Of a DNA stretch of 64,000 bases, positions 42,041 to 50,423 are shown in pieces. Position numbers and translations under genes: made by a program. Position 1 is the first letter of the stretch. Every line of letters starts with the position of its first letter. Location: assembly GCA_024226315.1 (NCBI GenBank), contig JAAELT010000177.1, positions 17,771-81,770 of the forward strand. Direction: 5' to 3'. The notes beneath the pieces were generated by a model. It ran no database searches. It was given only the letters and a program-made list of their open reading frames with translations, and was not told where the DNA came from. Source of the stretch: a bacterium (GTDB lineage Bacteria > Acidobacteriota > Thermoanaerobaculia > Multivoradales > J023).

Positions 42041-43468
42041 TCAAACTCCGCTGGTGTCCAGGATCTTGGTTACGTAAGAACGCACGAAATCGGTCTGCTC
42101 CAAGACCGGCAAGCAACGCTTCAAAGTCTCCCGCGCCGCGGCTCGATTGCCCGTTTCATAGCGTACCACGGAGAGATAGAATAACCGGTCCGGCTGGCTC
42201 GGATCGGGCTCGCCGCCGCGTTCGAAGTAGCTCAGAGCGGCCTGCCAGCGTGACAGCCGGTAGGCGATCTCTGCCGTCACGTACTGGGCTTCCACGATGC
42301 TCGGGTGCTGATCCGCAAGCTGACGCATGGTCACGAACTCGGCGCGGAGCTGCTCGCGAGTCCCGTTGAGCAGCAAGTTCCGGCTGCGCTCGATCGCCGC
42401 TTGGACCGGTCTCGGAATCGGTACCGGATCGGAGTGGGCCTTCGCTCGTGCCGGATCGGTGTCCTCAGTCGCGGAAGGGGTCTCGACGGGCGTCGCCTGA
42501 GCGCGATCGTCGTCGATGCCTGATGCGGTTACTTCGGCCGGTTCAGGTTCGGTCGTCGGCTCGGTAACGGCGCTCGCCAGCTGCGCAGCCGCTGCTTGCC
42601 TACCTCTTTTGATCTCGCGGGCGAGCTGCTTGAAGGGGGCCTTCCTGATTTTCTCGGGTGCGACCTCACCGAGAAGGGACTCGGCATTGTCCCAGTCCTG
42701 GAGCTCGACCAAACAGCGCAGTCGGACCTCTCTCAGGTGCTCGCTGCCCGCTTCCTCACCGCAGGAGTCGAGGTCGGCAAGAGCCTGAGCGCAGCCATCC
42801 GGCTGAGTCGCTCCCGCTGTGCCGCGCACACAGAGAGCCCGAGGTTGTCGAGAGTCTCGACGCAGAATCGTCTCGGCGGCCGCGAATGCAGCTTGATAGT
42901 TGCCGCTGCTCAACTCGAGATCCGCCAGCATCAAGAGCCACTTGAGCCGCTTCGGTTCGGCGGCGGTGAGTCGCGCGAGCTCCTCGCGCAGCTCCTCGGG
43001 CGGTAGGGAGGCGATCTGACTCTCGAGCTTGCGGCGGGCAACCTCGCGAAAAACCGGTTCTTGCTCGAGCAGCTCGAGCGGGGTCCATCGCTCCAGGTGA
43101 GCTTCCAGTGCCTGGCGTACCCCGCTCCCAAGATCGAGTTGTGAGTAGGCCTGGAACCTGCGTTCGACCTCCAGGATGCGATCGATCGTGCTGGAGAAGG
43201 CCTGCTGATCGTCGATCTCGGCCTGCGCCAGTGCTAGATAGGTCAGCCCTGCAGCCAGTGACACGGGTTCGTCGAGCAACCCGAAACACGCCAGCCGCAG
43301 ACTCTGGACCGCGACCGGATAGGAGCCCTGATCGTAGGCCCGGGTGCCTTCGCGCAACAGCCGTTCGTAGAACGGGTCCGCTGCGCTGCCCGTCGTGGGG
43401 TTGCCGAGCGACGCTATCAAGACCCATAGCGCGTGCGGCAACAGGAGCCTGAGATGGGTTCGATGCAT
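42041..43468 (-). CDS. Secreted TPR-like repeat protein
   Basis: A 475-residue protein with a signal peptide (RLLLPHALWVLIASLGNPTTGSAAD) followed by helical repeats resembling tetratricopeptides. These include YDQGSYPVAVQSLRLACFGL, LEQEPVFREVARRK, ADLELSSGNYQAAFAAAETILRRD and IAYRLSRWQAALSYFERGGEPDPSQPD. A Pro/Glu/Thr-rich linker (about residues 295-350) splits the repeats. Such proteins often act as periplasmic scaffolds in polysaccharide export complexes. It is co-oriented with the CpsB-type phosphatase (15-base gap) and the unknown protein at 41017. Confidence 0.65.
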   Translation of the reverse strand: MHRTHLRLLLPHALWVLIASLGNPTTGSAADPFYERLLREGTRAYDQGSYPVAVQSLRLACFGLLDEPVSLAAGLTYLALAQAEIDDQQAFSSTIDRILEVERRFQAYSQLDLGSGVRQALEAHLERWTPLELLEQEPVFREVARRKLESQIASLPPEELREELARLTAAEPKRLKWLLMLADLELSSGNYQAAFAAAETILRRDSRQPRALCVRGTAGATQPDGCAQALADLDSCGEEAGSEHLREVRLRCLVELQDWDNAESLLGEVAPEKIRKAPFKQLAREIKRGRQAAAAQLASAVTEPTTEPEPAEVTASGIDDDRAQATPVETPSATEDTDPARAKAHSDPVPIPRPVQAAIERSRNLLLNGTREQLRAEFVTMRQLADQHPSIVEAQYVTAEIAYRLSRWQAALSYFERGGEPDPSQPDRLFYLSVVRYETGNRAAARETLKRCLPVLEQTDFVRSYVTKILDTSGV

Positions 43469-43483
43469 GACTCGGTTACCTTC

Positions 43484-44266
43484 TCAGCCGTGGAGCGGTC
43501 TACCGGCAGTCACCGCGTCCGAAGCGCGGCCTTCGGCGCCCGTGGGGTGCAACGGTTGATTCGCCAGCACATTGCTCGGATTCGTGAAGAAGATCGCTCG
43601 GGCGAGCTCTTCGCCCTGGTCGATGACGACGCGTTGATAGGCCTTGCTGAGACCCGGTCGCCGAAACGTAGAGTCGTGAGCGTCGCTGGCGACGAAGTGT
43701 ACGATCTTGGCGTCGAGCATCCGCTGGCTGGCTTCCAGGGCGAAGCGGCCCAGATCTCCCGTCAAGCTCATGGCGGTGATCTGCAGCAGGGCACCCTGTG
43801 CGACCAGGTGCAGGAGATAGGATAGATCGCCCGCCAACCAGGGAATCCGCTCGGGGTGCGCCAGTACAGGGACCCACCCTGCCACCGACAGCTCGTGAAT
43901 CAGATCCTCGGGGTCGGGACCCAGACCCCGAACGTCGAGCTCGAGGAGCAGGTACCTTGAGCCCGCCAGCGGCAGCAGGCCACAGTCTGGCAAGAGCTCC
44001 ATCTCCTGACAGCTCTGGGAGTTGACGGCGATCTCGCCGCCCAGAAAGATCTCCAGTCGGTCCTTGGCCCGATCTCGCACCTGTTCCCAGAGCTTTTCCA
44101 ACCGGCGGCGGTCTCCGTTCCACCAGTTCTCGTGCCGGAGATGAGGGGTGGCGACCATCGCGGTGCAGCCGTCTTCGGCTGCCATGCTACACATCGCGAG
44201 CGTTTCGTCGAGGTCCCGGGCTCCGTCGTCTACGGTCGGTAGGATGTGACTGTGTAGATCGATCAT
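43484..44266 (-). CDS. CpsB/CapC-type PHP tyrosine-protein phosphatase
   Basis: A 260-residue PHP-domain protein: MIDLHSHILPTVDDGARD (metal-binding His5/His7), MVATPHLRHENWW, FLGGEIAVN, VLAHPERIPWL and FVASDAHDSTF hold the expected metal ligands of the YwqE/CpsB family. These Mn-dependent phosphatases dephosphorylate the tyrosine tail of the BY-kinase and tune chain length and export. It lies 96 bases after the Wzc-type gene. The last 25 residues (PLHPTGAEGRASDAVTAGRP) look disordered. This and the kinase form a matched pair. Confidence 0.88.
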   Translation of the reverse strand: MIDLHSHILPTVDDGARDLDETLAMCSMAAEDGCTAMVATPHLRHENWWNGDRRRLEKLWEQVRDRAKDRLEIFLGGEIAVNSQSCQEMELLPDCGLLPLAGSRYLLLELDVRGLGPDPEDLIHELSVAGWVPVLAHPERIPWLAGDLSYLLHLVAQGALLQITAMSLTGDLGRFALEASQRMLDAKIVHFVASDAHDSTFRRPGLSKAYQRVVIDQGEELARAIFFTNPSNVLANQPLHPTGAEGRASDAVTAGRPLHG

Positions 44267-44362
44267 TGCGAGAGGATCGCTTCGAAGCGTTGGTCAGCGT
44301 TCACGGCTCCCTGAGCCAGGATCCGTGTCAGCGAACCGGCAGTGTAACGTACGAGAGCCGGC

Positions 44363-46717
44363 TCAGGCTGCGCTGGGAGCTCTCGATGTCGAGCTGGCCT
44401 CTTCGTACACACCGTAGTAGCGATAGCGTCGGGAGTAGCTGCCACCAGGGCTGCGCCGATAACGATTCAGCACCGTTCCGAAAACCCTGATGCCCGCGTA
44501 CCTGAGACGCTCGCGGCAGAGCTTCGCGTCTTCGCGCAGCAGGACGCCGGCCTTGCCACAGACCACCAGCCCGTCTGTGTGGGGGCCGAGGATCACCGCG
44601 TCGGCAACCGGCAGCGTCGGCGGAGTGTCGAGCAGCACGAAATCGAACCGCGAGCGTGCCAGCTGCAGCAACTCACGCAGGCGATCAGACGCGAGCAGCT
44701 CCGAGGGATTGGGTGGAATCGGTCCGGAGGGGCAGATGTAGAGATTTGGAACTCCGGTTTCGAGGATCATGCTCTCGATGTCGACCCGGCTGGTGAGGTA
44801 GTTCACCAGGCCGAGCCGATTGGAGACTTTGAAGACCTTGTGCATGCGTGGCCGGCGGAGGTCGGCGTCGATCACCAACACCCGCCGTTCCAGCTGCGCC
44901 AGAACCACACCCAGGTTGGTGACCGTCGCGGTCTTGCCCTCACCCGGCTCGGCCGAGGTCACACCGATGACCCGGAGCTCCTCGGCGCTCGACAGCAGAA
45001 GGGCCGTTCGCAGGGAACGGTAGGCCTCACAAATCGCCAGACGCGGATCGCGGTGCGGCAAGAGCTCGATGCCCTCCGCACCATCCGCGTTGGCTTCGGC
45101 ATCCGCGGCTTTCCCGAGCTTGCGCTTCTTGCGAGGTGTCTCGGCTTCGGAAGAGCCGTAGCCGTAGCCGTAGCCGTAGCCGTAGCCCCGCTTGGCGTAC
45201 CGATACCCACCGGCCCTTCGGCCCTTGTCGTTCAGGTCCGGGATGACCGCCAGGGTCGGGAGTCCCATGATGGCTTCGAGCTCCTCGGGCGAGGAGATTG
45301 TCCGGTCGAGGTACTCGCGTAGAAAGATGCCGCCGAAGCCCAGGAAGAGGCCAATCAGGATCGCCCGGCTCAGGCTGTTGCTCAGAGACGGACGAAAGGC
45401 GCCCGACGCGACGATGGCGGAATCGACGATCCGAACGTTGGACTCGTGTGAGCTCTGAACCCGCGACGCCACCTCGGTCTCCGATTGACGCTTGACGAGC
45501 TCGGCGAGGGTTTCTTTGCGCGTGTCGATGTAGGTGACGTGATTGGTGTACTCGAGCGCCGCCGAGTTCTGCAGTCTGGCGTCTTTTGCGAGCCGCTGGA
45601 GCTCCTCCTCGATGGTTTCCTCTTCCCGTTTCGCCCTCTGGTACTCGGCGTACGCTCGGTCCCTGGTTTCCTTGTAGGCGTCCTGGATCAAGCGTTGGAG
45701 CTGCTCACGCTTCTCGTCGAGGTCTTCCTTGAGCCGCCTCATTTCCGGCCATTCCGGAGTGTAGGTGGCGAGCTTGGACTCGTAGTCGCTCTCGAGCAGA
45801 AAGATGTCGGCTTTGAGCTTCGCGACCTGGCCCTGCGAGTTGCTGTCGACGAAAGACTCCGGTGGGAGACTCTGGATCTCCCGGTACGCCGCTTCCTTGC
45901 CGAGACGTTCGACGACCACGGTGTTGTACTGGGCGTCCAACGCCTGGCGTCGCTTCAACAAGGCTTCGCCGTCTGGATCCAGGGCGAAGTCACCCTGGCT
46001 GATGATCCCGTTCAGGGTCTTCTGGCGCTCCTCGATCTCCTGGTTCAGCGTTTCGATCTGCCGGGCCAGGAAAGACGAGGCCTGGCCGACCGTCGAGCTT
46101 CGGGTCTCGACCCCCCACTCGATGAAAGCCTGGGCGTAACCGTTGACGATTCGCGCGGCGAGCTCGGGATTGGGGGAGACGAAAGAAAGCTCCACTAGCT
46201 GAGTTTCCTTGATCGGTTTGACCGTCAACCCGGACTGAACCAATCCCGCCAGCTGTGCCAGCTCCGCGTCGGAAACCTGCACCGTCGAGCCCTGGGTTTC
46301 TCGGCCGGGCAGCAGGCTCGCAGGCCGGCCGGTAAACGCCGGGTTCTCGTACAGGCGGAGGTTCCTGACCACGCGTTCCGCCATGCCCCGGCTGCGAAGG
46401 AGGCGGTACTGAGTCGGGTAGTACTCCATGTTCCACCAGTCTTCCAGCCAGCCTCCCTGGCCGAGAGCGAGGAGCGACAGCCGCTTGCGCTCGATCTGAA
46501 TGGTCGCGCTCGAACGATATTCTTTGGTGGTCAGGGAGTACTGGACCAGGGCGAAGGTCACTGAGATCAACAGGCAGGCCAAGAGCCAGGTCCAGCGTTT
46601 GCGGACCGCCCCGAGGTACTTGCTCAGGTCGAGGACTTCACCGTCGTCTGCTGCGGCTGTCTGGCCGCCGCCGGAGTCCTGGACGCCATTGTGCAGAGCC
46701 GGTTCCCAGGATTGCAT
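44363..46717 (-). CDS. wzc: Wzc-type polysaccharide co-polymerase with BY-kinase domain
   Basis: A 784-residue protein. The Wzz domain has TM1 at about residues 42-62 (WTWLLACLLISVTFALVQYSL), a long periplasmic coiled-coil and TM2 about residues 455-475 (AILIGLFLGFGGIFL). The bacterial tyrosine-kinase domain has Walker A SAEPGEGKTATVTNL at about residue 590, Walker A' VLVIDADLRRPRMH and Walker B FVLLDTPPTLPVADAVILG. A C-terminal tyrosine cluster (SYSRRYRYYGVYEEA) is the autophosphorylation tail. Between TM2 and the kinase is a Gly-Tyr repeat coded by a hexanucleotide repeat at 45155-45187. The ATG overlaps the wza stop (TGATG). Confidence 0.92.
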   Translation of the reverse strand: MQSWEPALHNGVQDSGGGQTAAADDGEVLDLSKYLGAVRKRWTWLLACLLISVTFALVQYSLTTKEYRSSATIQIERKRLSLLALGQGGWLEDWWNMEYYPTQYRLLRSRGMAERVVRNLRLYENPAFTGRPASLLPGRETQGSTVQVSDAELAQLAGLVQSGLTVKPIKETQLVELSFVSPNPELAARIVNGYAQAFIEWGVETRSSTVGQASSFLARQIETLNQEIEERQKTLNGIISQGDFALDPDGEALLKRRQALDAQYNTVVVERLGKEAAYREIQSLPPESFVDSNSQGQVAKLKADIFLLESDYESKLATYTPEWPEMRRLKEDLDEKREQLQRLIQDAYKETRDRAYAEYQRAKREEETIEEELQRLAKDARLQNSAALEYTNHVTYIDTRKETLAELVKRQSETEVASRVQSSHESNVRIVDSAIVASGAFRPSLSNSLSRAILIGLFLGFGGIFLREYLDRTISSPEELEAIMGLPTLAVIPDLNDKGRRAGGYRYAKRGYGYGYGYGYGSSEAETPRKKRKLGKAADAEANADGAEGIELLPHRDPRLAICEAYRSLRTALLLSSAEELRVIGVTSAEPGEGKTATVTNLGVVLAQLERRVLVIDADLRRPRMHKVFKVSNRLGLVNYLTSRVDIESMILETGVPNLYICPSGPIPPNPSELLASDRLRELLQLARSRFDFVLLDTPPTLPVADAVILGPHTDGLVVCGKAGVLLREDAKLCRERLRYAGIRVFGTVLNRYRRSPGGSYSRRYRYYGVYEEASSTSRAPSAA
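45155..45187 (-). repeat. Hexanucleotide repeat encoding a Gly-Tyr run in the Wzc-like kinase
   Basis: GCCGTA is repeated five times plus a half unit (plus-strand reading), giving a GYGYGYGYG linker between the second membrane helix and the kinase. Because the unit is six bases, copy-number change would lengthen or shorten the linker without a frameshift. The tyrosines may themselves be phosphorylation sites. Confidence 0.8.
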
Positions 46718-47550
46718 CAGAAGAAGGACTCCTTGACGACGATCAGGTCGCCGTCTTGCAGCTCGGGGTCGGAAACCCTGCCGTTCAGGACGCGCTGGAA
46801 GTCGACCACGATCTCGCTCAGCTCTCCGGAGGGGCGCCGTCTCTTGATCCGGATCTTGTTCGATGCGGTCTCCGCCAGGCCGCCGGCGCGGGCGATGGCG
46901 GTCAGCAAGGTGACCCGATCGGTGCTGCGGAAGGTCTGATTCCCGGCGCTGTTCACGGCGCCCAGGAAATAGATCGTCACCTCGGTGGCCGGGACCACGT
47001 GGATCAGGTCGCCGGCGAAGATCGGGATGTTGACCCGGGGGTTGCCGGCCTCGATGAGATCTTTGATCGTGATCCGCACCTCGTCGCTCAGATCGTTGTC
47101 CGCTCGGCGCCGCACGATGACTTGACTGCCGGCCTGCACGGTCAGCCCGCCGGCTTTCATCAGGACTTCCATCAGCGAGGAGCTTCTGGCGACGTAGTAG
47201 TTCCCGGGGCCGCCCACGGCGCCCAGGATCGAGACCGGCCGCGAGCGGTATGCGGTGAGGGAGATCTCCACCGTCGCCCTACGCAAGCCCCTCGATTCGA
47301 GGCGGCTGCGAATCCTCAGCGCCAATTGATCCGCGGTCAGTCCCTGCGCTTCGATCGTGCCGATATCTGGCAAGGCGACGGTGCCGTCCTCGGCCACCCG
47401 CAGCTCGTGCTCGTAATCCTCGAGCTCGTCGACGCGGACCTGGATCTCGTCGTTCGGGCCGATGCGATAGGAGTCCGAAACGGGACTCTCCTGCGCACCG
47501 ATTCCAGCCGCGACAAGTGCCGCCAAAGCGGTGAAGATCACACGTCTCAT
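46717..47550 (-). CDS. wza: Wza-type polysaccharide export outer-membrane protein
   Basis: A 277-residue protein with a signal peptide (RRVIFTALAALVAAGIGAQ) that lacks a lipobox cysteine, unlike classical Wza. The polysaccharide-export domain is IGPNDEIQVRVDELEDYEHELRVAEDGTVALPDIGTIEAQGLTADQLA, followed by SLBB-like segments (VSILGAVGGPGNYYVARSSSLMEVLMKAGGL, IYFLGAVNSAGNQTF). It is shorter than E. coli Wza (about 380 residues), so the C-terminal outer-membrane helix barrel may be absent and another protein may form the pore, perhaps the barrel protein encoded just upstream. Confidence 0.88.
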   Translation of the reverse strand: MRRVIFTALAALVAAGIGAQESPVSDSYRIGPNDEIQVRVDELEDYEHELRVAEDGTVALPDIGTIEAQGLTADQLALRIRSRLESRGLRRATVEISLTAYRSRPVSILGAVGGPGNYYVARSSSLMEVLMKAGGLTVQAGSQVIVRRRADNDLSDEVRITIKDLIEAGNPRVNIPIFAGDLIHVVPATEVTIYFLGAVNSAGNQTFRSTDRVTLLTAIARAGGLAETASNKIRIKRRRPSGELSEIVVDFQRVLNGRVSDPELQDGDLIVVKESFF

Positions 47551-47589
47551 CGGGTTAGGCTACAACAGATTCAGACAATCGTGCCACCA

Positions 47590-48879
47590 CTACCAGTCGC
47601 CTGCCGAGCTGCCGAGCTGGAGCTTCTCGATCACCTTGCCGAGCTCGAGCGCGAAACCGAAAGAGGTGACCTCGCGGTCGAGCCCCGGGATGTTGGAGTC
47701 GTAGTCGGTACTTCTCGCCTCGATCGAGAGCAGAAACAGCTTCCACAGCTCGAAGCGGAGATCGATGCCGAGGCCGGAGACGTCGTCGACCCTCTCCGCA
47801 CCGCTGGAGGAAACGGTTCCGAAGTCGTCTTCGCCGATCTCGCCGAACACTCCTACGGCTACGCGGCCGGCGCCGAAGTCCAATCGCAGACCCTGCCGTT
47901 CCGCCACCAGGAACGAGCTGGCGGAGTCGACGGAGTAGCTCTGTCTACGCCGGGCGTAGCCCAGGATGTTGAGGCGTCGCGACGGCCGCCCGATCAGGTC
48001 GAGGTTGCCGGTGGTGTCGTCGAAGCGGCCGAAGTCCGAGCCGGCGTCGCCTTCGAAGTCGGGGAAGGAGAGGTTCAGATGCGCTTCGAGCTTCGGTCGG
48101 TCGTAGATGACCTCGAGGCGCTGCGCGGTGCCGGAGTTGGAGAGATCACGCGCGCCGTCCACGAACTCCGTAGAGGCGTCACGGTAGCTCACGCCGAAGA
48201 GCCAGTCCCGTATGCGGTACCGCGCGCCGATCTCCACCGACTCCTCGTCTCGGTCGAGCAGCGAGAACAGGGGATTCTCCTCCTCCTGGTTGCTGTCCTC
48301 TCGCCGCTCGGCGATGCCGAAGAGTGACAGGCGCGACCCGAGATCCACTTCCAGGCCCAACCTCGAGGTGTCGGTGCGCGTGGTGGTCAGCTCCTGGATC
48401 TCGGAAGAGAAGAAGCCTTGCCGCTCCTGGTTGCGCTGCGAAAGCTCGACCGTCATGCGGTTGAGATAGGCGAACAGGCCCAGACCGAGACGGCCGTTGA
48501 CGCTTCTCTTGTTCTCGTCGTCCTGCCACCAGACGTACTCCGGCAGGGCATGGGCGGTCCAGACGACCTTGCCGGTGGGCAGGTAGGCACGCAGGCCCGC
48601 GCCGATCGTCAGTGTGAAGTCGTCTTCCTCGGTCGTGCCGTCAGCGCTCGTGGTGCGGACGAGCTGGACGTCTCTGAGACCCAACCAAGGGGTCAGGCGC
48701 ACGGCTCCCAGGTTCCAGCGAGCGTCGTTGATTCGTTCTTCGAGCTCGTCCTTGGCCGGTGTCGTGTCGCTGGGAAGCTGGCTTCCCGGAACGATATACT
48801 GCCCGCCCGCCGGGCCGGACGCCAGCCCGGCGATCAGCACCATCGACAACCCGATCAGATTCCGTGCGATCCGTTTCAT
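47590..48879 (-). CDS. Outer-membrane beta-barrel protein of the export locus
   Basis: A 429-residue protein with a signal peptide (MKRIARNLIGLSMVLIAGLASGPAGGQ). The rest alternates polar and hydrophobic residues in strand-like runs with aromatic ends, such as FTLTIGAGLRAYLPTGKVVWTAHAL, LGLEVDLGSRLSLFGIAERRED, VSYRDASTEFVDG and VAVGVFGEIGEDDFG, fitting an outer-membrane barrel. It resembles BBP2-type or exosortase-system-associated barrel proteins found beside Wza/Wzc. The ATG at 48879 has GGAGGCTCC just upstream, so the longer frame is not used. It is the first gene of the long minus-strand operon, 95 bases from a divergent gene. Confidence 0.72.
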   Translation of the reverse strand: MKRIARNLIGLSMVLIAGLASGPAGGQYIVPGSQLPSDTTPAKDELEERINDARWNLGAVRLTPWLGLRDVQLVRTTSADGTTEEDDFTLTIGAGLRAYLPTGKVVWTAHALPEYVWWQDDENKRSVNGRLGLGLFAYLNRMTVELSQRNQERQGFFSSEIQELTTTRTDTSRLGLEVDLGSRLSLFGIAERREDSNQEEENPLFSLLDRDEESVEIGARYRIRDWLFGVSYRDASTEFVDGARDLSNSGTAQRLEVIYDRPKLEAHLNLSFPDFEGDAGSDFGRFDDTTGNLDLIGRPSRRLNILGYARRRQSYSVDSASSFLVAERQGLRLDFGAGRVAVGVFGEIGEDDFGTVSSSGAERVDDVSGLGIDLRFELWKLFLLSIEARSTDYDSNIPGLDREVTSFGFALELGKVIEKLQLGSSAGDW

Positions 48880-48974
48880 GGAGCCTCCATGTTCCGATTC
48901 TCGATCTTCCAGCATTGCCTGAAGGCTCAGCACCACCGGGCCTCGTGGCCGCGTCGGGTAGGGAGGACCGAGAG

Positions 48975-50423
48975 GTGACGAGCTGGAGGCGGATGATACG
49001 ACAATCGGACGCGGGTACGGCCGCGGCGGCGTTCATTCTGCTCTTGATGGTCTGCCTGGGGCCGCTCTATTTCGGCAGCGTGCTTCCCAGGGAGCGGATC
49101 GCTCTGCAGATCGGTGCTTTCCTGGCTCTGGCTCTCGCGTTGGCCGGCAAGCGGGAGCTGATCGGGCTTCGCCCGATCAAGGTGCCGCTCATGACTGTCG
49201 CTCTCGTCGGCGTCTACGGGATCCTCCAGTCGTTGCCCTGGCCGGGCTTTCTGGTGGCCTTTGTGTCGCCGAGACTGGCGGAGGTGTGGCGCAGCGCGGG
49301 CACTATCACGGAGACCGCCACCGCCACCATTCCGCTGTCTCTGGCCCCCGCGGTATCGAGGGGGGTCGGCCTGCACTGGCTGGCGGTGGCCGCGGTTCTG
49401 GCGGCGGCGACTCTGGTTGGCGCCGAGCGTCACTGGCGGCGTCTCCTGGCCGCGAGCTTGCTGGTGGCGGCGCTGTTCGAGATCGTCTACGGCAGCGACA
49501 ACTGGTTCAGCCGCCGCGACACCATCTGGGGCCTCGAGGTGGGTGGCGATCCCAGCCGCTTGCGCGGCACCTTTATCAATCCGGATCATCTGGCTCTGTT
49601 CCTGGCCCTGCCGGCGGCTTGTGGATTCGCCTGGCTTTGGTGGTCGATCCGTCGCATGCTGCGATACGGCTCGTTGGAGAGGCGGCTGTTGCAGGCGGTC
49701 CTTCCCAGCCTGGTCTTCCTGATGCTGTTCGTCGGCCTGGCGTTCACCGGCTCGCGGGCGGGCCTGGTCTCGATCGTCGCCGCGATCCTGGTGCAAGGGG
49801 TGATGCTGGCGATCTACTACCGCACGTGGCGAGTGGGGGCCGCGTCGACCGGGGCGCTGGCTCTGGGCCTGTTGGGTATCGGGCTCTTCGGCCTCCAGCA
49901 GGGGTTGGGCCGATGGATGGAAACCTCCGCCTACGAGGTCACCTGGAATTCCCGCTTGCTCGTCTATCGTTCCAGCTTCGAATTGTGGCAGCTCTTTCCC
50001 TGGACGGGAACCGGGCTCGGGACCTTCCGCCAGGCGTTCCCGATGGTCCAGCCGCCGGAACTGAGCATGGCCTGGCTGCACGCCCACAGCGATCCAATCG
50101 AGATGCTGGTGACCACTGGCGTCGTCGGCCTACCGATCCTGGCCTGGGGCCTCGTGGCTCTGTACCGGCGCTTGTGGACAGTGTTCCAGCGCGGCCGCCG
50201 TTCGGAGGACCGAGCCGCCGGCGTGGCCGCGCTGGGGGCCCTCGTCGGCGTGCTGCTGCACTCCTTCGTCGATTTCGGGCTGACGCTGCCGGCCAACACC
50301 TTCGTCTTTGCCATTCTCTGCGGCGCGGCCTGCGGTGCCGCGACCAGGGCCCGACGTTCAGATCGCGATCAGGATGCCGGGTCGCCAGCGGACGATTCCA
50401 AGAGCAGGACGCGGCCGGGATAG
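48975..50423 (+). CDS. O-antigen ligase/polymerase family membrane protein
   Basis: A 482-residue protein with 10-12 membrane helices. TFINPDHLALFLALPAACGFAWLWW, FTGSRAGLVSIVAAILV, FPWTGTGLGTFRQAFP and HAHSDPIEMLVTTGVVGLP are the O-antigen ligase (WaaL/Wzy_C) signature set. The GTG at 48975 has GGGAGG at an 8-base spacing; an ATG at 48993 with GGAGG too close is less likely. It is divergent from the long operon, 95 bases from its first gene. It is the second protein of this type here and could join or polymerise lipid-linked glycan. The tail (KSRTRPG) overlaps the convergent gene at 50369. Confidence 0.82.
   Translation: MTSWRRMIRQSDAGTAAAAFILLLMVCLGPLYFGSVLPRERIALQIGAFLALALALAGKRELIGLRPIKVPLMTVALVGVYGILQSLPWPGFLVAFVSPRLAEVWRSAGTITETATATIPLSLAPAVSRGVGLHWLAVAAVLAAATLVGAERHWRRLLAASLLVAALFEIVYGSDNWFSRRDTIWGLEVGGDPSRLRGTFINPDHLALFLALPAACGFAWLWWSIRRMLRYGSLERRLLQAVLPSLVFLMLFVGLAFTGSRAGLVSIVAAILVQGVMLAIYYRTWRVGAASTGALALGLLGIGLFGLQQGLGRWMETSAYEVTWNSRLLVYRSSFELWQLFPWTGTGLGTFRQAFPMVQPPELSMAWLHAHSDPIEMLVTTGVVGLPILAWGLVALYRRLWTVFQRGRRSEDRAAGVAALGALVGVLLHSFVDFGLTLPANTFVFAILCGAACGAATRARRSDRDQDAGSPADDSKSRTRPG

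Noticed and set aside
11865..48879. An exosortase (XrtA) type exopolysaccharide system
   Set aside because: No exosortase or PEP-CTERM protein was seen, although the barrel and Asn-synthase-like genes recall such loci.
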